Source: a virus. Taken from it: a DNA stretch of 20,777 bases. The stretch spans positions 1 through 20,777 of the IMG/VR virus record IMGVR_UViG_3300025000_000475; one strand, 5' to 3'. This document shows positions 7,558-14,918 of the stretch, piece after piece. The first letter of the stretch is position 1. Every line of letters begins with the position of its first letter. Under the pieces are notes generated by a model. The model had not been told where the DNA came from, ran no database searches, and saw only the letters and a program-made list of their open reading frames with translations. The translations under genes were made by a program, and so were the position numbers.

Positions 7558-7940
7558 GCATTGAAAAAGCTATATATGACGGCCTGTCTGCCGATGTTGC
7601 ACTTACGGCTTTAATTGGTGGTAGGGTTTATGCTGTTGACGCTCCTCAAGAAGCAGAATTGCCACATATCGTTTATTTTAAAGTAAGTCCTGGTAGACAG
7701 TATACACATGATGGCGACAGTAATCTACAAACACCAAGAATACAGGTGTCCTGCTACTCAGAAACATACGAGGGGGTTAAGGGTATTGTAGAAAAGGTAA
7801 TAAAAGCACTATACGGACTGCCTGCCACAAACGCCAATGTGCAGGCTGTTTTTGTTGAAGGCGAGCAGGATATGTTTGATTACGATACATCGGAATACCA
7901 TGTTCCAGTTGATTTTATAATCCATTATAGGGAGGTATAA
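7554..7940 (+). CDS. Tail terminator / tail completion protein (DUF3168-like)
   Basis: A 128-residue protein with a TTG start overlapping the upstream TGA, served by GAGGAGGCAAG (7540-7550). It shows the DUF3168 layout: an N-terminal helix (IEKAIYDGLSADVAL), LIGGRVYAVDAPQEAELPHIVYFKVS, a central IQVSCYSETYEGVKGIVEKVIKAL helix, and a terminal strand DTSEYHVPVDFIIHYRE. Such proteins cap the tail tube at the head end and set its final length. Its position just before the tail tube gene agrees. Confidence 0.88.
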   Translation: MSIEKAIYDGLSADVALTALIGGRVYAVDAPQEAELPHIVYFKVSPGRQYTHDGDSNLQTPRIQVSCYSETYEGVKGIVEKVIKALYGLPATNANVQAVFVEGEQDMFDYDTSEYHVPVDFIIHYREV

Positions 7941-7944
7941 ACTT

Positions 7945-8661
7945 ATGACCACAGCAGCAAACTCAGCATTTGGAAGTAAGCTAAAGCGAGCAGGCACGGC
8001 AATAGCCGAAATCAGTTCTATTGACGGTTTGAAATTAAGTGCTGAAACAATAGATGTTACAACACACGACTCTCCGGACGGCTACCGAGAATTCATACAG
8101 AGCCTTAGAGATGGCGGTGAAGTAGCAATTGAGGGTAACTTTATCCCTGGAGATACAAACGGCCAGATAGCTTTATTGACAGATTTCAATGCCGGTACAG
8201 CGCAATCTTTTCAAATAACTTTTCCTGACGCTACAGGAACATCGTGGACTTTTACCGCTATCGTTATAGGTTATGAGACAGGTGCTAAATTCGACGATAA
8301 ACTTACTTTTACCGCAACATTAAAAGTTACAGGCAAGCCCACTCTTGGCGTTACTGTATCTGCAGGATTGACAACTCCTTTCTTTGCTATTAGTAACTCA
8401 GCGGTAATAACTCCGGCCCAGGCGCAGGGAACGACTACATACGTTGCTACCGTTTTAACTGGCGTAACAAGTGTAACCGTAACACCTACTGCTACCGCAG
8501 GAACCATTACTGTAAATGGTAATACTGTAGCTACTGGAGTAGCATCAAGTGCTATTACTTTGGGTGCAGCAGGTAGTATAACGACTATTACTATTACCGT
8601 AACAGAAACTAACAAAACACCTAAGACATATACAATATATCTGTCTAGGGCCGCATCGTAG
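7945..8661 (+). CDS. Major tail tube protein with C-terminal cadherin/Ig-like domain
   Basis: The first 135 or so residues form the tube-building domain: short beta strands with ETIDVTTHDSPDGYREFIQSLRDGGEVAIEGNF, which is typical of lambda V-like and related tail tube proteins. Residues about 140-238 are an added beta-sandwich that fits the cadherin-like beta-sandwich pattern: TTYVATVLTGVTSVTVTPTA, then TITVNGNTVATGVASSAI and a closing TYTIYLSRA. Such domains decorate the outside of the tail tube and may bind cell-surface sugars weakly. The ATG start follows GGGAGGT. The protein is Thr-rich and has no membrane segment. Confidence 0.88.
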   Translation: MTTAANSAFGSKLKRAGTAIAEISSIDGLKLSAETIDVTTHDSPDGYREFIQSLRDGGEVAIEGNFIPGDTNGQIALLTDFNAGTAQSFQITFPDATGTSWTFTAIVIGYETGAKFDDKLTFTATLKVTGKPTLGVTVSAGLTTPFFAISNSAVITPAQAQGTTTYVATVLTGVTSVTVTPTATAGTITVNGNTVATGVASSAITLGAAGSITTITITVTETNKTPKTYTIYLSRAAS

Positions 8662-8671
8662 GAGGTAAGCA

Positions 8672-9037
8672 ATGGACGAGAGAGCAGTAGGAATACAACT
8701 GGATAAACCAAGAAAGTTAAGGTACACCTTCAATTCCGTGGCCGATCTCGAAGAAAAAGCAGGTACCGGAATAGGTGCCCTTATGTCTGAAGAAAAGATT
8801 GGATTTTATACGGTAAGGCTATTAACCTGGGCAGGTTTGAAGTGGCAGGATAAAGGACTTACCCTTGAGCGAACCGGAAACATGATTCAAACGTATTTTG
8901 ATAACGGTGGAGATTTTGTAACGCTGATGAACTTTATTACCGTGGCGCTGCAATTGTCCGGTATTTTGGGTAAGCCGACAGAAGAAGCTGTGGAAGAAAT
9001 TGACGAGGGAAACCAGAAGGCGAAGGCGCTAAATTAG
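8672..9037 (+). CDS. Tail assembly chaperone, short form (G-like)
   Basis: A 121-residue protein, ATG start after TAGGAGGT. The sequence has the fold expected of siphovirus tail assembly chaperones: a beta lead (KPRKLRYTFNSVADLEEKAG), then helices (GFYTVRLLTWAGLKW, NMIQTYFDNGGDFVTLMNFITVALQLSG), and a polar tail. These chaperones coat the tape measure protein during tail assembly and are not in the virion. Near its end the frame reads GAG GGA AAC, which contains the slippery heptamer GGGAAAC (9007-9013), so part of the ribosomes should shift by -1 and continue into the downstream frame, as in lambda G/GT. Confidence 0.88.
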   Translation: MDERAVGIQLDKPRKLRYTFNSVADLEEKAGTGIGALMSEEKIGFYTVRLLTWAGLKWQDKGLTLERTGNMIQTYFDNGGDFVTLMNFITVALQLSGILGKPTEEAVEEIDEGNQKAKALN

Positions 9038-9048
9038 CTGACCTTCGC
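9007..9048 (+). promoter_or_regulatory. Programmed -1 ribosomal frameshift signal
   Basis: The heptamer G GGA AAC (9007-9013) is in the right phase of the short chaperone frame (codons GGA and AAC) and fits X XXY YYZ. Six bases later starts a hairpin: GCGAAGG (9020-9026) with CCTTCGC (9042-9048), enclosing a second short stem GCTA/TAGC (9028-9031, 9035-9038). The -1 frame is open from 9004 to 9369, while frame 0 stops at 9037. Confidence 0.82.
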
Positions 9049-9369
9049 TTATTAGATCACATTGATAAACTGGAAGAATCGTCATATGAAATCGGCCTAA
9101 AGCCGTGGGAGTTTTGGCGGTTGACGCCTGCCGAATTTTCTAGGATTTTAAGCGGGTATAGTCGAAGTGAAAAACAAAAATGGTATAGGTTTGGTATGTT
9201 GGCGGCGGTAGTCGCTAACTGCCATAGAGGTGAAAAGACTAAGCCGTTCAAGCCGGAAGATTTTATGCCGGTTCCCGAGAAGAAAAAAGTAAGACAGGCA
9301 TGGGAAGATCAGCTTGAACAGGTTAAGATGTTGAATGTCGCGTTTGGTGGAGACGAAAACCCCGGTTAA
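9013..9369 (+). CDS. Tail assembly chaperone, T-like extension made by -1 frameshift
   Basis: This frame encodes the second domain of the chaperone. Translated from the slip site, the fused product would have about 232 residues (114 from frame 0 plus 118). The extension contains LADLRLLDHIDKLEESSYEIGLKPWEFWRLTPAEFSRILSGY, and WEFWRLTPAEF is a hallmark of this domain, followed by a helical, basic region. A TTG at 9121 could serve as a separate start, but the conserved part begins well before it, which favours frameshifting. The gene ends in the loop of a terminator and meets the reversed gene head-on. Confidence 0.8.
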   Translation, partial: PEGEGAKLADLRLLDHIDKLEESSYEIGLKPWEFWRLTPAEFSRILSGYSRSEKQKWYRFGMLAAVVANCHRGEKTKPFKPEDFMPVPEKKKVRQAWEDQLEQVKMLNVAFGGDENPG

Positions 9370-9381
9370 CTGCCGGGGTTT
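9357..9381. terminator. Bidirectional terminator between convergent genes
   Basis: AAACCCCGG (9357-9365) and CCGGGGTTT (9373-9381) are exact reverse complements around a seven-base loop. The + strand chaperone stop and the - strand gene stop both fall in the structure. On the - strand it is followed by TTTTC; on the + strand the T-run is interrupted (TTTAGTTTATT), so it should act better for the reversed gene. Confidence 0.7.
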
Positions 9382-10330
9382 AGTTTATTGGATAAATAGC
9401 TGCAGTCGTAACTGCCATTTCATTATTAAGCTTACCAATACCCCATCCTGGTGTTGTAGTTTCACAGTAGTAATAATTCGTCCCATTATGATTGTAAAAA
9501 GATAGCTTGTTACCAATAACCTGATTATCTTCAAAGGCAATGCCGACAGCCATATGGTTAGGATACGACAATAAGGAAACCTTATAACCCATATTCAGTA
9601 GGATTGATGCGTAAAGTACGGATTTACAGTCGCAGTCGCCATTTTCTATGATAGTTTGAGCCGGGAGTTGTGTTTCCTGTACTTCATATGGTATTGAACC
9701 AACAAAACTGAGCGCAAATTCAGCAGTATGAAAATAATCGAACTTACTTTTATGCGCATGGTCTTTTAATATTTCTGCCAGGAAATTAGTATATTTTAGA
9801 TTACTATCTTCAATAACCCATGAAACTAAGTTATTACTTACTCTTGAATTAATGAGAATTTTTATGTTATCTGGAGCACTAGACAGTAACATTTTTTGCC
9901 CATAACCACTTTTACTGTTTACATAAGCATTTAATGTTTTTTGAATACTTTTATCCCAGTTTAAAAGATCTATTGGCGCCCCAACAGTCCATCTATAAGA
10001 AAAACCATTATAATCCCAGCTAAAATCCCTGGTGATAGCATTGTTAAAGTTTAATGTTTGAAGCGCTTCGCTTTTGTTCATTGGTAGGTTTAATAGATTT
10101 GTATTTAAATTTAAATTACTACTATCAAAGTGAATGGTTTTAGATAGAGTAAACATAACTATCAAAAGCAATACGATTGAAAATATATTAATATAATTCT
10201 TATTTTTCTTGGGGTGTCCACGAGTTTCTAAATCCAAGAGTAATGCCCCACAGTTTTGACATCTTTTTAACCATGAGTAATTCTTGGTTTTGCATTTCGG
10301 ACAAATATAAATAGGTGGTTTATTTTGCAT
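9380..10330 (-). CDS. Membrane-anchored zinc-ribbon protein with transglutaminase-like domain (putative moron)
   Basis: A 316-residue protein, opposite to all surrounding genes. Residues 10-27 form a zinc ribbon (CPKC and CQNC). Residues about 48-64 are one hydrophobic membrane segment. The C-terminal part (about 195-316) fits a transglutaminase-like cysteine-peptidase fold: ENGDCDCKSVLYASILLNMGY (candidate catalytic Cys233), PNHMAVGI (His259), and YYYCETTTPGWGIG, which resembles archaeal/bacterial DUF553-type proteins. The ATG at 10330 has GGGAG 7 bases upstream and an extended -10 promoter just before it. The coding sequence is very AT-rich (13 G+C in 60 bases at 10081-10140). It is not a structural gene by layout. 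Expression from a prophage, acting at the host envelope, is plausible; the substrate is unknown. Confidence 0.8.
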   Translation of the reverse strand: MQNKPPIYICPKCKTKNYSWLKRCQNCGALLLDLETRGHPKKNKNYINIFSIVLLLIVMFTLSKTIHFDSSNLNLNTNLLNLPMNKSEALQTLNFNNAITRDFSWDYNGFSYRWTVGAPIDLLNWDKSIQKTLNAYVNSKSGYGQKMLLSSAPDNIKILINSRVSNNLVSWVIEDSNLKYTNFLAEILKDHAHKSKFDYFHTAEFALSFVGSIPYEVQETQLPAQTIIENGDCDCKSVLYASILLNMGYKVSLLSYPNHMAVGIAFEDNQVIGNKLSFYNHNGTNYYYCETTTPGWGIGKLNNEMAVTTAAIYPIN

Positions 10331-10360
10331 TTGACATCTCCCGTTTATTTTTATTATATC
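10331..10360 (+). promoter_or_regulatory. Possible + strand promoter for the tape measure gene
   Basis: A consensus -35 TTGACA (10331-10336) is followed after 18 bases by TATATC (10355-10360), or after 17 by TTATAT. It would restart late transcription after the reversed gene and terminator, and it overlaps the - strand promoter. The -10 is imperfect. Confidence 0.4.
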
Positions 10361-10361
10361 A
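10353..10361 (-). promoter_or_regulatory. Extended -10 promoter of the reversed gene
   Basis: On the - strand the sequence reads TGATATAAT, a perfect TG-N-TATAAT extended -10 element. Transcription would begin about 10346, giving a leader of about 16 bases that contains the GGGAG ribosome site. No clear -35 is seen, which extended -10 promoters can do without. Confidence 0.6.
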
Positions 10362-10389
10362 CTACTAATATGCAGAGAGGAGGGTAAAA

Positions 10390-13149
10390 ATGGCTTCTCC
10401 ATTAGCAAGTTTATTTGTAGTTCTGGGGCTAAACGGCGATCAGTTCTTGAGAAACCTTCGACGCACCCAGCGCGAAACGGCAAGGGCAACCAAGATGATA
10501 AAAGACGCTTTTGCCAGTATTAAGATGACAGCAGCAACACTGTCTGTAGCTATAGTGTCCGGCGCAGCCACTAAAGCAATGATGGATTACAACAGTCAAA
10601 TTGAGCAGGGCGCAATAGCTTTTGAAATACTTTTAGGCTCCGCAGCAAAGGCAAATAAATTCATGCAGGACTTGGCCGACTTCGCTGCTAAAACTCCTTT
10701 TCAGTTTAATGACGTGCAAAATGCCGCTAAAAAACTATTGGCTTTTCAGTTTCAGGCAAAAGAAGTTTTACCAATGCTGCAAGCAATAGGCGATGCAGCG
10801 GCAATGAACGGTATGAGTCCAGATATAATTGACGGAATCGTAACCGCACTAGGTCAAATGAAAGCCAAAGGCAAAGCTTCGGCGGAAGAACTGAACCAAT
10901 TAGCTGAACGAAATATACCTGCAAGCGCTATTCTCCAAAAAGAACTTGGCCTGACTGGTGAGCAAGTAGCTAACATAGGCGATCAAGCTATATCCGTCGA
11001 TAGGGTTATTGCTGCCTTGCTTAGAGGTATGAACAAAACATACTCCGGCACGATGGATAAGATGTCTCAAACAATCAGCGGTCTATTCTCAACGCTAAAA
11101 GACAATATAATGATGCTCGGTGAAAGTGTATTTGCCGGACCATTCGAAAGATTAAGAGAATCTCTAAAATCTCTGACAGAAACATTATCAGATGTAGTCG
11201 ATACAGTCAGAGCTGGCGGCATCAAAGAGGCTTTTGAAAAGTTTTTTCCCAAAGACCTGCAACAGCCTTTTTTAGTTTCAATGGGCCTAATTAAAGATAT
11301 TTTTGTTAATATCGGCGGTACAATCAGCAACGTCCTGAGCGCATTAAAACCTTTGATATTAACTTTAACACCTTTATTTTTAGGCTTTGTGGATGTGCTT
11401 GCAAAAATGGCACATTGGCTGTCCGAAGTAAAACCACTTGTGATAGCTGTGACTGCAGCTTTGTTCGGATTATATGCGGTAGAGAAAACAATTGCCATAG
11501 TTTTAGCACTAAATAAGGCTTTAGAGGCATTATTCCTGGTTTTAAGTAAAAACTGGGTTGTATTGGTGATAGCGGTCCTGTTAGCTTTGGCGTTATCTAT
11601 TGATGCAGTACAGCAGAAAATTAATGCTTTATTTAAGTCTATAACCGACAACATCAAACTACCCGGCGTTGAAAACAAGCCGATGGATGATTATACGAAT
11701 TCTACTGATGACGCAAAGAAAAAGACAGACGAATTAAATAAGTCGCTAAAGAAAAATGTGCAGAGTTTTGACGAACTGTATCAAATCGAGTCCGATGCGG
11801 CAGCCCAAATAGGTAACACAATACCGAATACTGGAACTGAGAAACCAGAAGATAAAACAACACCTATCACATTACCCGATCCTACTGATTTGGAAGATAA
11901 ATTTCGCAACATAACAATGCCACCTATAACGTGGGGAGGTATTTTGCCAGATCCGACGCCATTACTGGACGGCTTTATAAGGGCAGTGCAGCGGGCACAA
12001 GAAATGATAGTAGCTTCATACGCAAACATAAATACCGGCATTAATAATATGATGCTGTCTGTTTCTGATGCTATGTCTATGGCAGCGGCAAACGCCGTTT
12101 CCGCATGGAGCGTAATCGAGTATACGATTGTTGATGCAATAGGCAGAATACTGGAATCGGCACAGACCGGATTTAGCGCGATGAACACTAATATACAAGC
12201 GTCAAGCCAGGGTATGCAGGAAAATATCCAGACATCGATAGATACAGTTGAAACAAGTCTATCCAGCTCCTGGGAGTCAATTAAAAATTACTCATCGGTA
12301 GCCTGGGAATTTATTAGATCCGGCGTATTTAGTGCATGGGAAGTAATAAAAACAGATACGGCAACAGCTTGGGATAACATAAAAAATAGCGTAAATACAG
12401 CATGGGAATCCATAAAGACCACATCAGTCACTGCATATGAAGCAATAAAATCAGGCGCAACTACTGCCTGGGAGATACTAAAAACTAACACACAGATAGC
12501 ATATGAAACCATAAAAACCCGCACCAATACGGCATGGGAAAGCATGAAAACAACTGCAGGGGCAGCATATGAAACGATAAAATCAGGCGCAATAGCAGCC
12601 TGGGAAACTTTAAAATCGAATACTGTTACGATATTCGCATCCATAAAAAGCAATGTCATAGCTGTCTTTGATAGTATGGTTAGTAAGGCAAAAGCAGCCT
12701 GGGAAAAGATAAAAAGTTATTTTGGCGGCGGTAGTGGTGGATCCGGTGGTTCCGGAAGTAACGTTGTTCAGTTCCCTTTTAGGCAAACAGAAACGGGAAC
12801 GGTATACGATCCAAGTAAATTGCCTGGTGCTGCCATATTACCTACTGGCGGTTTTATGCCAGGGATACCAGCAGGCGGCCTCATATCTATCCCAGCACTT
12901 GCAGAAGGTGGCATAGTAAGCAGTGATACGCTAGCTATGATAGGTGAGGGAATAAACAAGGAGGCAGTTGTCCCTCTTGATAGCAATGGGGGGATAATCG
13001 ACTATGGACGCATCGAAGCGGCGTTTATGAACGCGATGCAAACTCTAAATGTAACTGCCAAAATTGATACAAGCCTATCCAACATGACACAATTAACAAG
13101 GGCGCTACAGCCGGCAATGGCAAACGAATCTGCAAGGCGGGGTGGTTAA
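10390..13149 (+). CDS. Tail tape measure protein
   Basis: A 919-residue protein, the longest in the window, with an ATG start after GAGGAGGG. Residues about 65-245 form the conserved tape measure domain (MMDYNSQIEQGAIAFEILLGSAAKANKFMQDLADFA, then KGKASAEELNQLAERNIPA). Residues about 345-405 are strongly hydrophobic and may help DNA pass the membrane. Residues about 627-777 are fourteen 11-residue helical repeats, then a Gly/Ser linker (FGGGSGGSGGSGSN). The C-terminus has the usual AEGGIVSS...MIGEGINKEAVVPLD motif. It sets tail length; at about 1.5 angstrom per residue the tail would be near 140 nm. The tail chaperones normally sit directly upstream, but here the reversed gene intervenes. Confidence 0.93.
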   Translation: MASPLASLFVVLGLNGDQFLRNLRRTQRETARATKMIKDAFASIKMTAATLSVAIVSGAATKAMMDYNSQIEQGAIAFEILLGSAAKANKFMQDLADFAAKTPFQFNDVQNAAKKLLAFQFQAKEVLPMLQAIGDAAAMNGMSPDIIDGIVTALGQMKAKGKASAEELNQLAERNIPASAILQKELGLTGEQVANIGDQAISVDRVIAALLRGMNKTYSGTMDKMSQTISGLFSTLKDNIMMLGESVFAGPFERLRESLKSLTETLSDVVDTVRAGGIKEAFEKFFPKDLQQPFLVSMGLIKDIFVNIGGTISNVLSALKPLILTLTPLFLGFVDVLAKMAHWLSEVKPLVIAVTAALFGLYAVEKTIAIVLALNKALEALFLVLSKNWVVLVIAVLLALALSIDAVQQKINALFKSITDNIKLPGVENKPMDDYTNSTDDAKKKTDELNKSLKKNVQSFDELYQIESDAAAQIGNTIPNTGTEKPEDKTTPITLPDPTDLEDKFRNITMPPITWGGILPDPTPLLDGFIRAVQRAQEMIVASYANINTGINNMMLSVSDAMSMAAANAVSAWSVIEYTIVDAIGRILESAQTGFSAMNTNIQASSQGMQENIQTSIDTVETSLSSSWESIKNYSSVAWEFIRSGVFSAWEVIKTDTATAWDNIKNSVNTAWESIKTTSVTAYEAIKSGATTAWEILKTNTQIAYETIKTRTNTAWESMKTTAGAAYETIKSGAIAAWETLKSNTVTIFASIKSNVIAVFDSMVSKAKAAWEKIKSYFGGGSGGSGGSGSNVVQFPFRQTETGTVYDPSKLPGAAILPTGGFMPGIPAGGLISIPALAEGGIVSSDTLAMIGEGINKEAVVPLDSNGGIIDYGRIEAAFMNAMQTLNVTAKIDTSLSNMTQLTRALQPAMANESARRGG
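12268..12723 (+). repeat. Fourteen 33-base (11-residue) repeats in the tape measure gene
   Basis: The units follow [A/S][W/Y]ExIKxxxxx, for example AWEVIKTDTAT, AWESIKTTSVT, AYEAIKSGATT, AYETIKTRTNT. The first begins at 12268 and the last (partial, nine residues) at 12697, exactly 13 periods of 33 bases apart with no indel. The pattern fits a right-handed hendecad helix bundle within the tail lumen. Confidence 0.85.
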
Positions 13150-13488
13150 ATGAAAATAAACAGCACGACGATAAGAACCCCGACCACTTTTAAACCGGAA
13201 ACTTTTAAACTGTCAAAATCAGGACGTGTAGCAAATGGCGACATGACATTTGAGACTATTGCTATTAAGAAAAAATTTACCTTGTCCTATAACGACATAA
13301 CTGGCGCAGAACTTAAAGCCATACTTGATATACTTATGAGCACAACAAACTTTTTTACCTTTGAGTATCCCGATGAAAGTACGACAGCAACAGCGACAGT
13401 TTATGTAGGGGCGATACCTCGCGAACTTTGGACACTGACTGGTGGCAGGCGTTATAGCGGGGTAGAATTCAGTTTGATTGAAAAGTAG
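13150..13488 (+). CDS. DUF6711-like small tail protein
   Basis: A 112-residue protein whose ATG directly follows the tape measure stop. It starts with MKINSTTIRTPTTFK and contains SKSGRVANGDMTFETIAIKKKFTLSYNDITGAELKAILDIL, FFTFEYPDES and a closing YSGVEFSLIEK. This layout is one I associate with the DUF6711 family found between tape measure and tail hub genes in Gram-positive siphophages. A distal-tail or tape-end role is probable from position. It is all beta with one central helix; there is no signal peptide. Confidence 0.7.
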   Translation: MKINSTTIRTPTTFKPETFKLSKSGRVANGDMTFETIAIKKKFTLSYNDITGAELKAILDILMSTTNFFTFEYPDESTTATATVYVGAIPRELWTLTGGRRYSGVEFSLIEK

Positions 13489-13496
13489 GTGAGGCA

Positions 13497-14909
13497 ATGA
13501 TAACCGTATCAAGCGCCTATGAGACAGCCATTAATGCCAGTAGTCGCTACATAGTACCAAAGGTAGAAGTATATTTTGACGGAGACAGTAACCCTCCGAC
13601 AATTTTTACTGGTAGCGGTTTGACTAAAATCAGATTCTTAGAAGAAGCAAGCGCCGACAACGGAAATCCGCTTGGCCTTGTTTCGTCAAACGATATTGAA
13701 CTGAGCTTCGATAACAGCTCTCGTAACTTCACACCGACAAACACGGCTGGATTATATTACGGCAAACTTAAACCTAACGTGCTGGTTAAACCTTACCTGG
13801 GCCTTGAATTGCCGGGAGCGACATATGAATACATTCCTCTTGGCGTATTCAGAACAGGAGACTGGAGCAGTCCTTCGGGAACAGTCGAGGCAACAGTAAC
13901 CTGCTTTGACAGGTTATATGAGATTGGTGACAAGGACGTGCCAATGTTGCCGGTCAAACAGAATACTACCGTTGGAGAATTGTTTGTACTGCTGTTTACG
14001 GCACTTGGAATAACTGATTTCAGCGTTGACGCAAGCCTAAATCAGCCTATCCCCATTGACTGGTTACCTCAGGGCAATGTTCGTAACGCACTACAAACAC
14101 TCGCCGTAGCCGGTAACTGCAGTGTCGCCACTAACAGGTACGGCTATATCGTTGTCCGGTCAAACTTTATTACGGGGACAGTGGTGGAAACCTGGACAGA
14201 TGCAAACCAAATATTTACCGCAGAAAATCCACAGAAATACCTGGATACCTACAGTAAGGTAAAGATTAACTATTATCAGCCGTATATTAAGCCATCAGCT
14301 TCATTACTTAAGGTCGAAAATCTTAAAATACCCAACGGTGGCCTGACACTAACGAATATCAGCTTCACTACTGGCCCAGTGGCAACCGTTGATCAGGTTA
14401 TATTATCCGGTGCCGTTAATTCTCTGGTTGATAGCGTTGAATATGGGGCATGGGGCATAACCGTCACTATAACTAATACAAGCGTAGAGGAAACAGTAAC
14501 ACTTGAAGTCACCGGCAAAGCTATCGACAGCATATCATCAAGCTATGAATTGCAGGACGATACGGCAGTGGCGAGTTTCGGGGAGAAAGTTTTCCCGGTG
14601 GAGAATTACCTCATCCAATCCCTGGACGTTGCAAAAACCTACGCTGCTGAATTACTGCAATACGTCAAGGATCCGTTGGCTAATATCAGCTTAAGCATCC
14701 GGGGCAATCCGGCGGTTGAAGTCGGGGACGTTATTCAAATACAAAACGACACCGATAAAATAGGGACCGTTGATTTTGTACCTACTAGGATAACATTGAA
14801 CTATGATGGTGCCTTAGACTCTACTGTAGAAGGCAGAAAAGTCGCGGCAAATACTCGTTATACATGGGCTTATATCGGACCTGGAATGTATGAATATGTT
14901 GAATATTGA
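13497..14909 (+). CDS. Tail hub / tail tip protein
   Basis: A 470-residue, mainly beta protein. The ATG follows AGGTGAGG. The N-terminal part (SAYETAINASSRYIVPKVEVYFDG, then SSNDIELSFDNSSRNFTP) and the segment YEYIPLGVFRTGDWSS...ATVTCFDRLYEIG, with later QTLAVAGNCSVATNRYGYIVVRS, resemble gp27/hub-type phage tail proteins, as does the C-terminal LSIRGNPAVEVGDVIQIQND. These form the ring at the tail tip around which receptor-binding parts attach. No peptidase or lytic domain is visible. It lies between the DUF6711-like gene and the adhesin cluster, as expected for a hub. Confidence 0.75.
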   Translation: MITVSSAYETAINASSRYIVPKVEVYFDGDSNPPTIFTGSGLTKIRFLEEASADNGNPLGLVSSNDIELSFDNSSRNFTPTNTAGLYYGKLKPNVLVKPYLGLELPGATYEYIPLGVFRTGDWSSPSGTVEATVTCFDRLYEIGDKDVPMLPVKQNTTVGELFVLLFTALGITDFSVDASLNQPIPIDWLPQGNVRNALQTLAVAGNCSVATNRYGYIVVRSNFITGTVVETWTDANQIFTAENPQKYLDTYSKVKINYYQPYIKPSASLLKVENLKIPNGGLTLTNISFTTGPVATVDQVILSGAVNSLVDSVEYGAWGITVTITNTSVEETVTLEVTGKAIDSISSSYELQDDTAVASFGEKVFPVENYLIQSLDVAKTYAAELLQYVKDPLANISLSIRGNPAVEVGDVIQIQNDTDKIGTVDFVPTRITLNYDGALDSTVEGRKVAANTRYTWAYIGPGMYEYVEY

Positions 14910-14918
14910 GGTGATGAA

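Noticed and set aside
8271-8711. Long - strand open frame opposite the tail tube gene
   Set aside because: It is Val/Ala/Thr-rich, mirrors the Thr-rich codons of the tail tube, has no ribosome site and no recognisable motif; it is an antisense shadow.
9121-9369. Independent start (TTG 9121) for the T-like chaperone domain
   Set aside because: A GGGAG lies 9 bases upstream, but the conserved domain clearly begins before this codon in the same frame, so frameshifting from the G-like gene explains it better.
11067-11678. 203-codon - strand open frame inside the tape measure gene
   Set aside because: It is fully antisense to a clear tape measure domain, with low-complexity Ser/Thr/Ile composition and no ribosome site.
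12268-12723. CRISPR-like array
   Set aside because: The 33-base periodicity is coding, with diverged units and no separate spacers; it is the 11-residue helical repeat of the tape measure protein.
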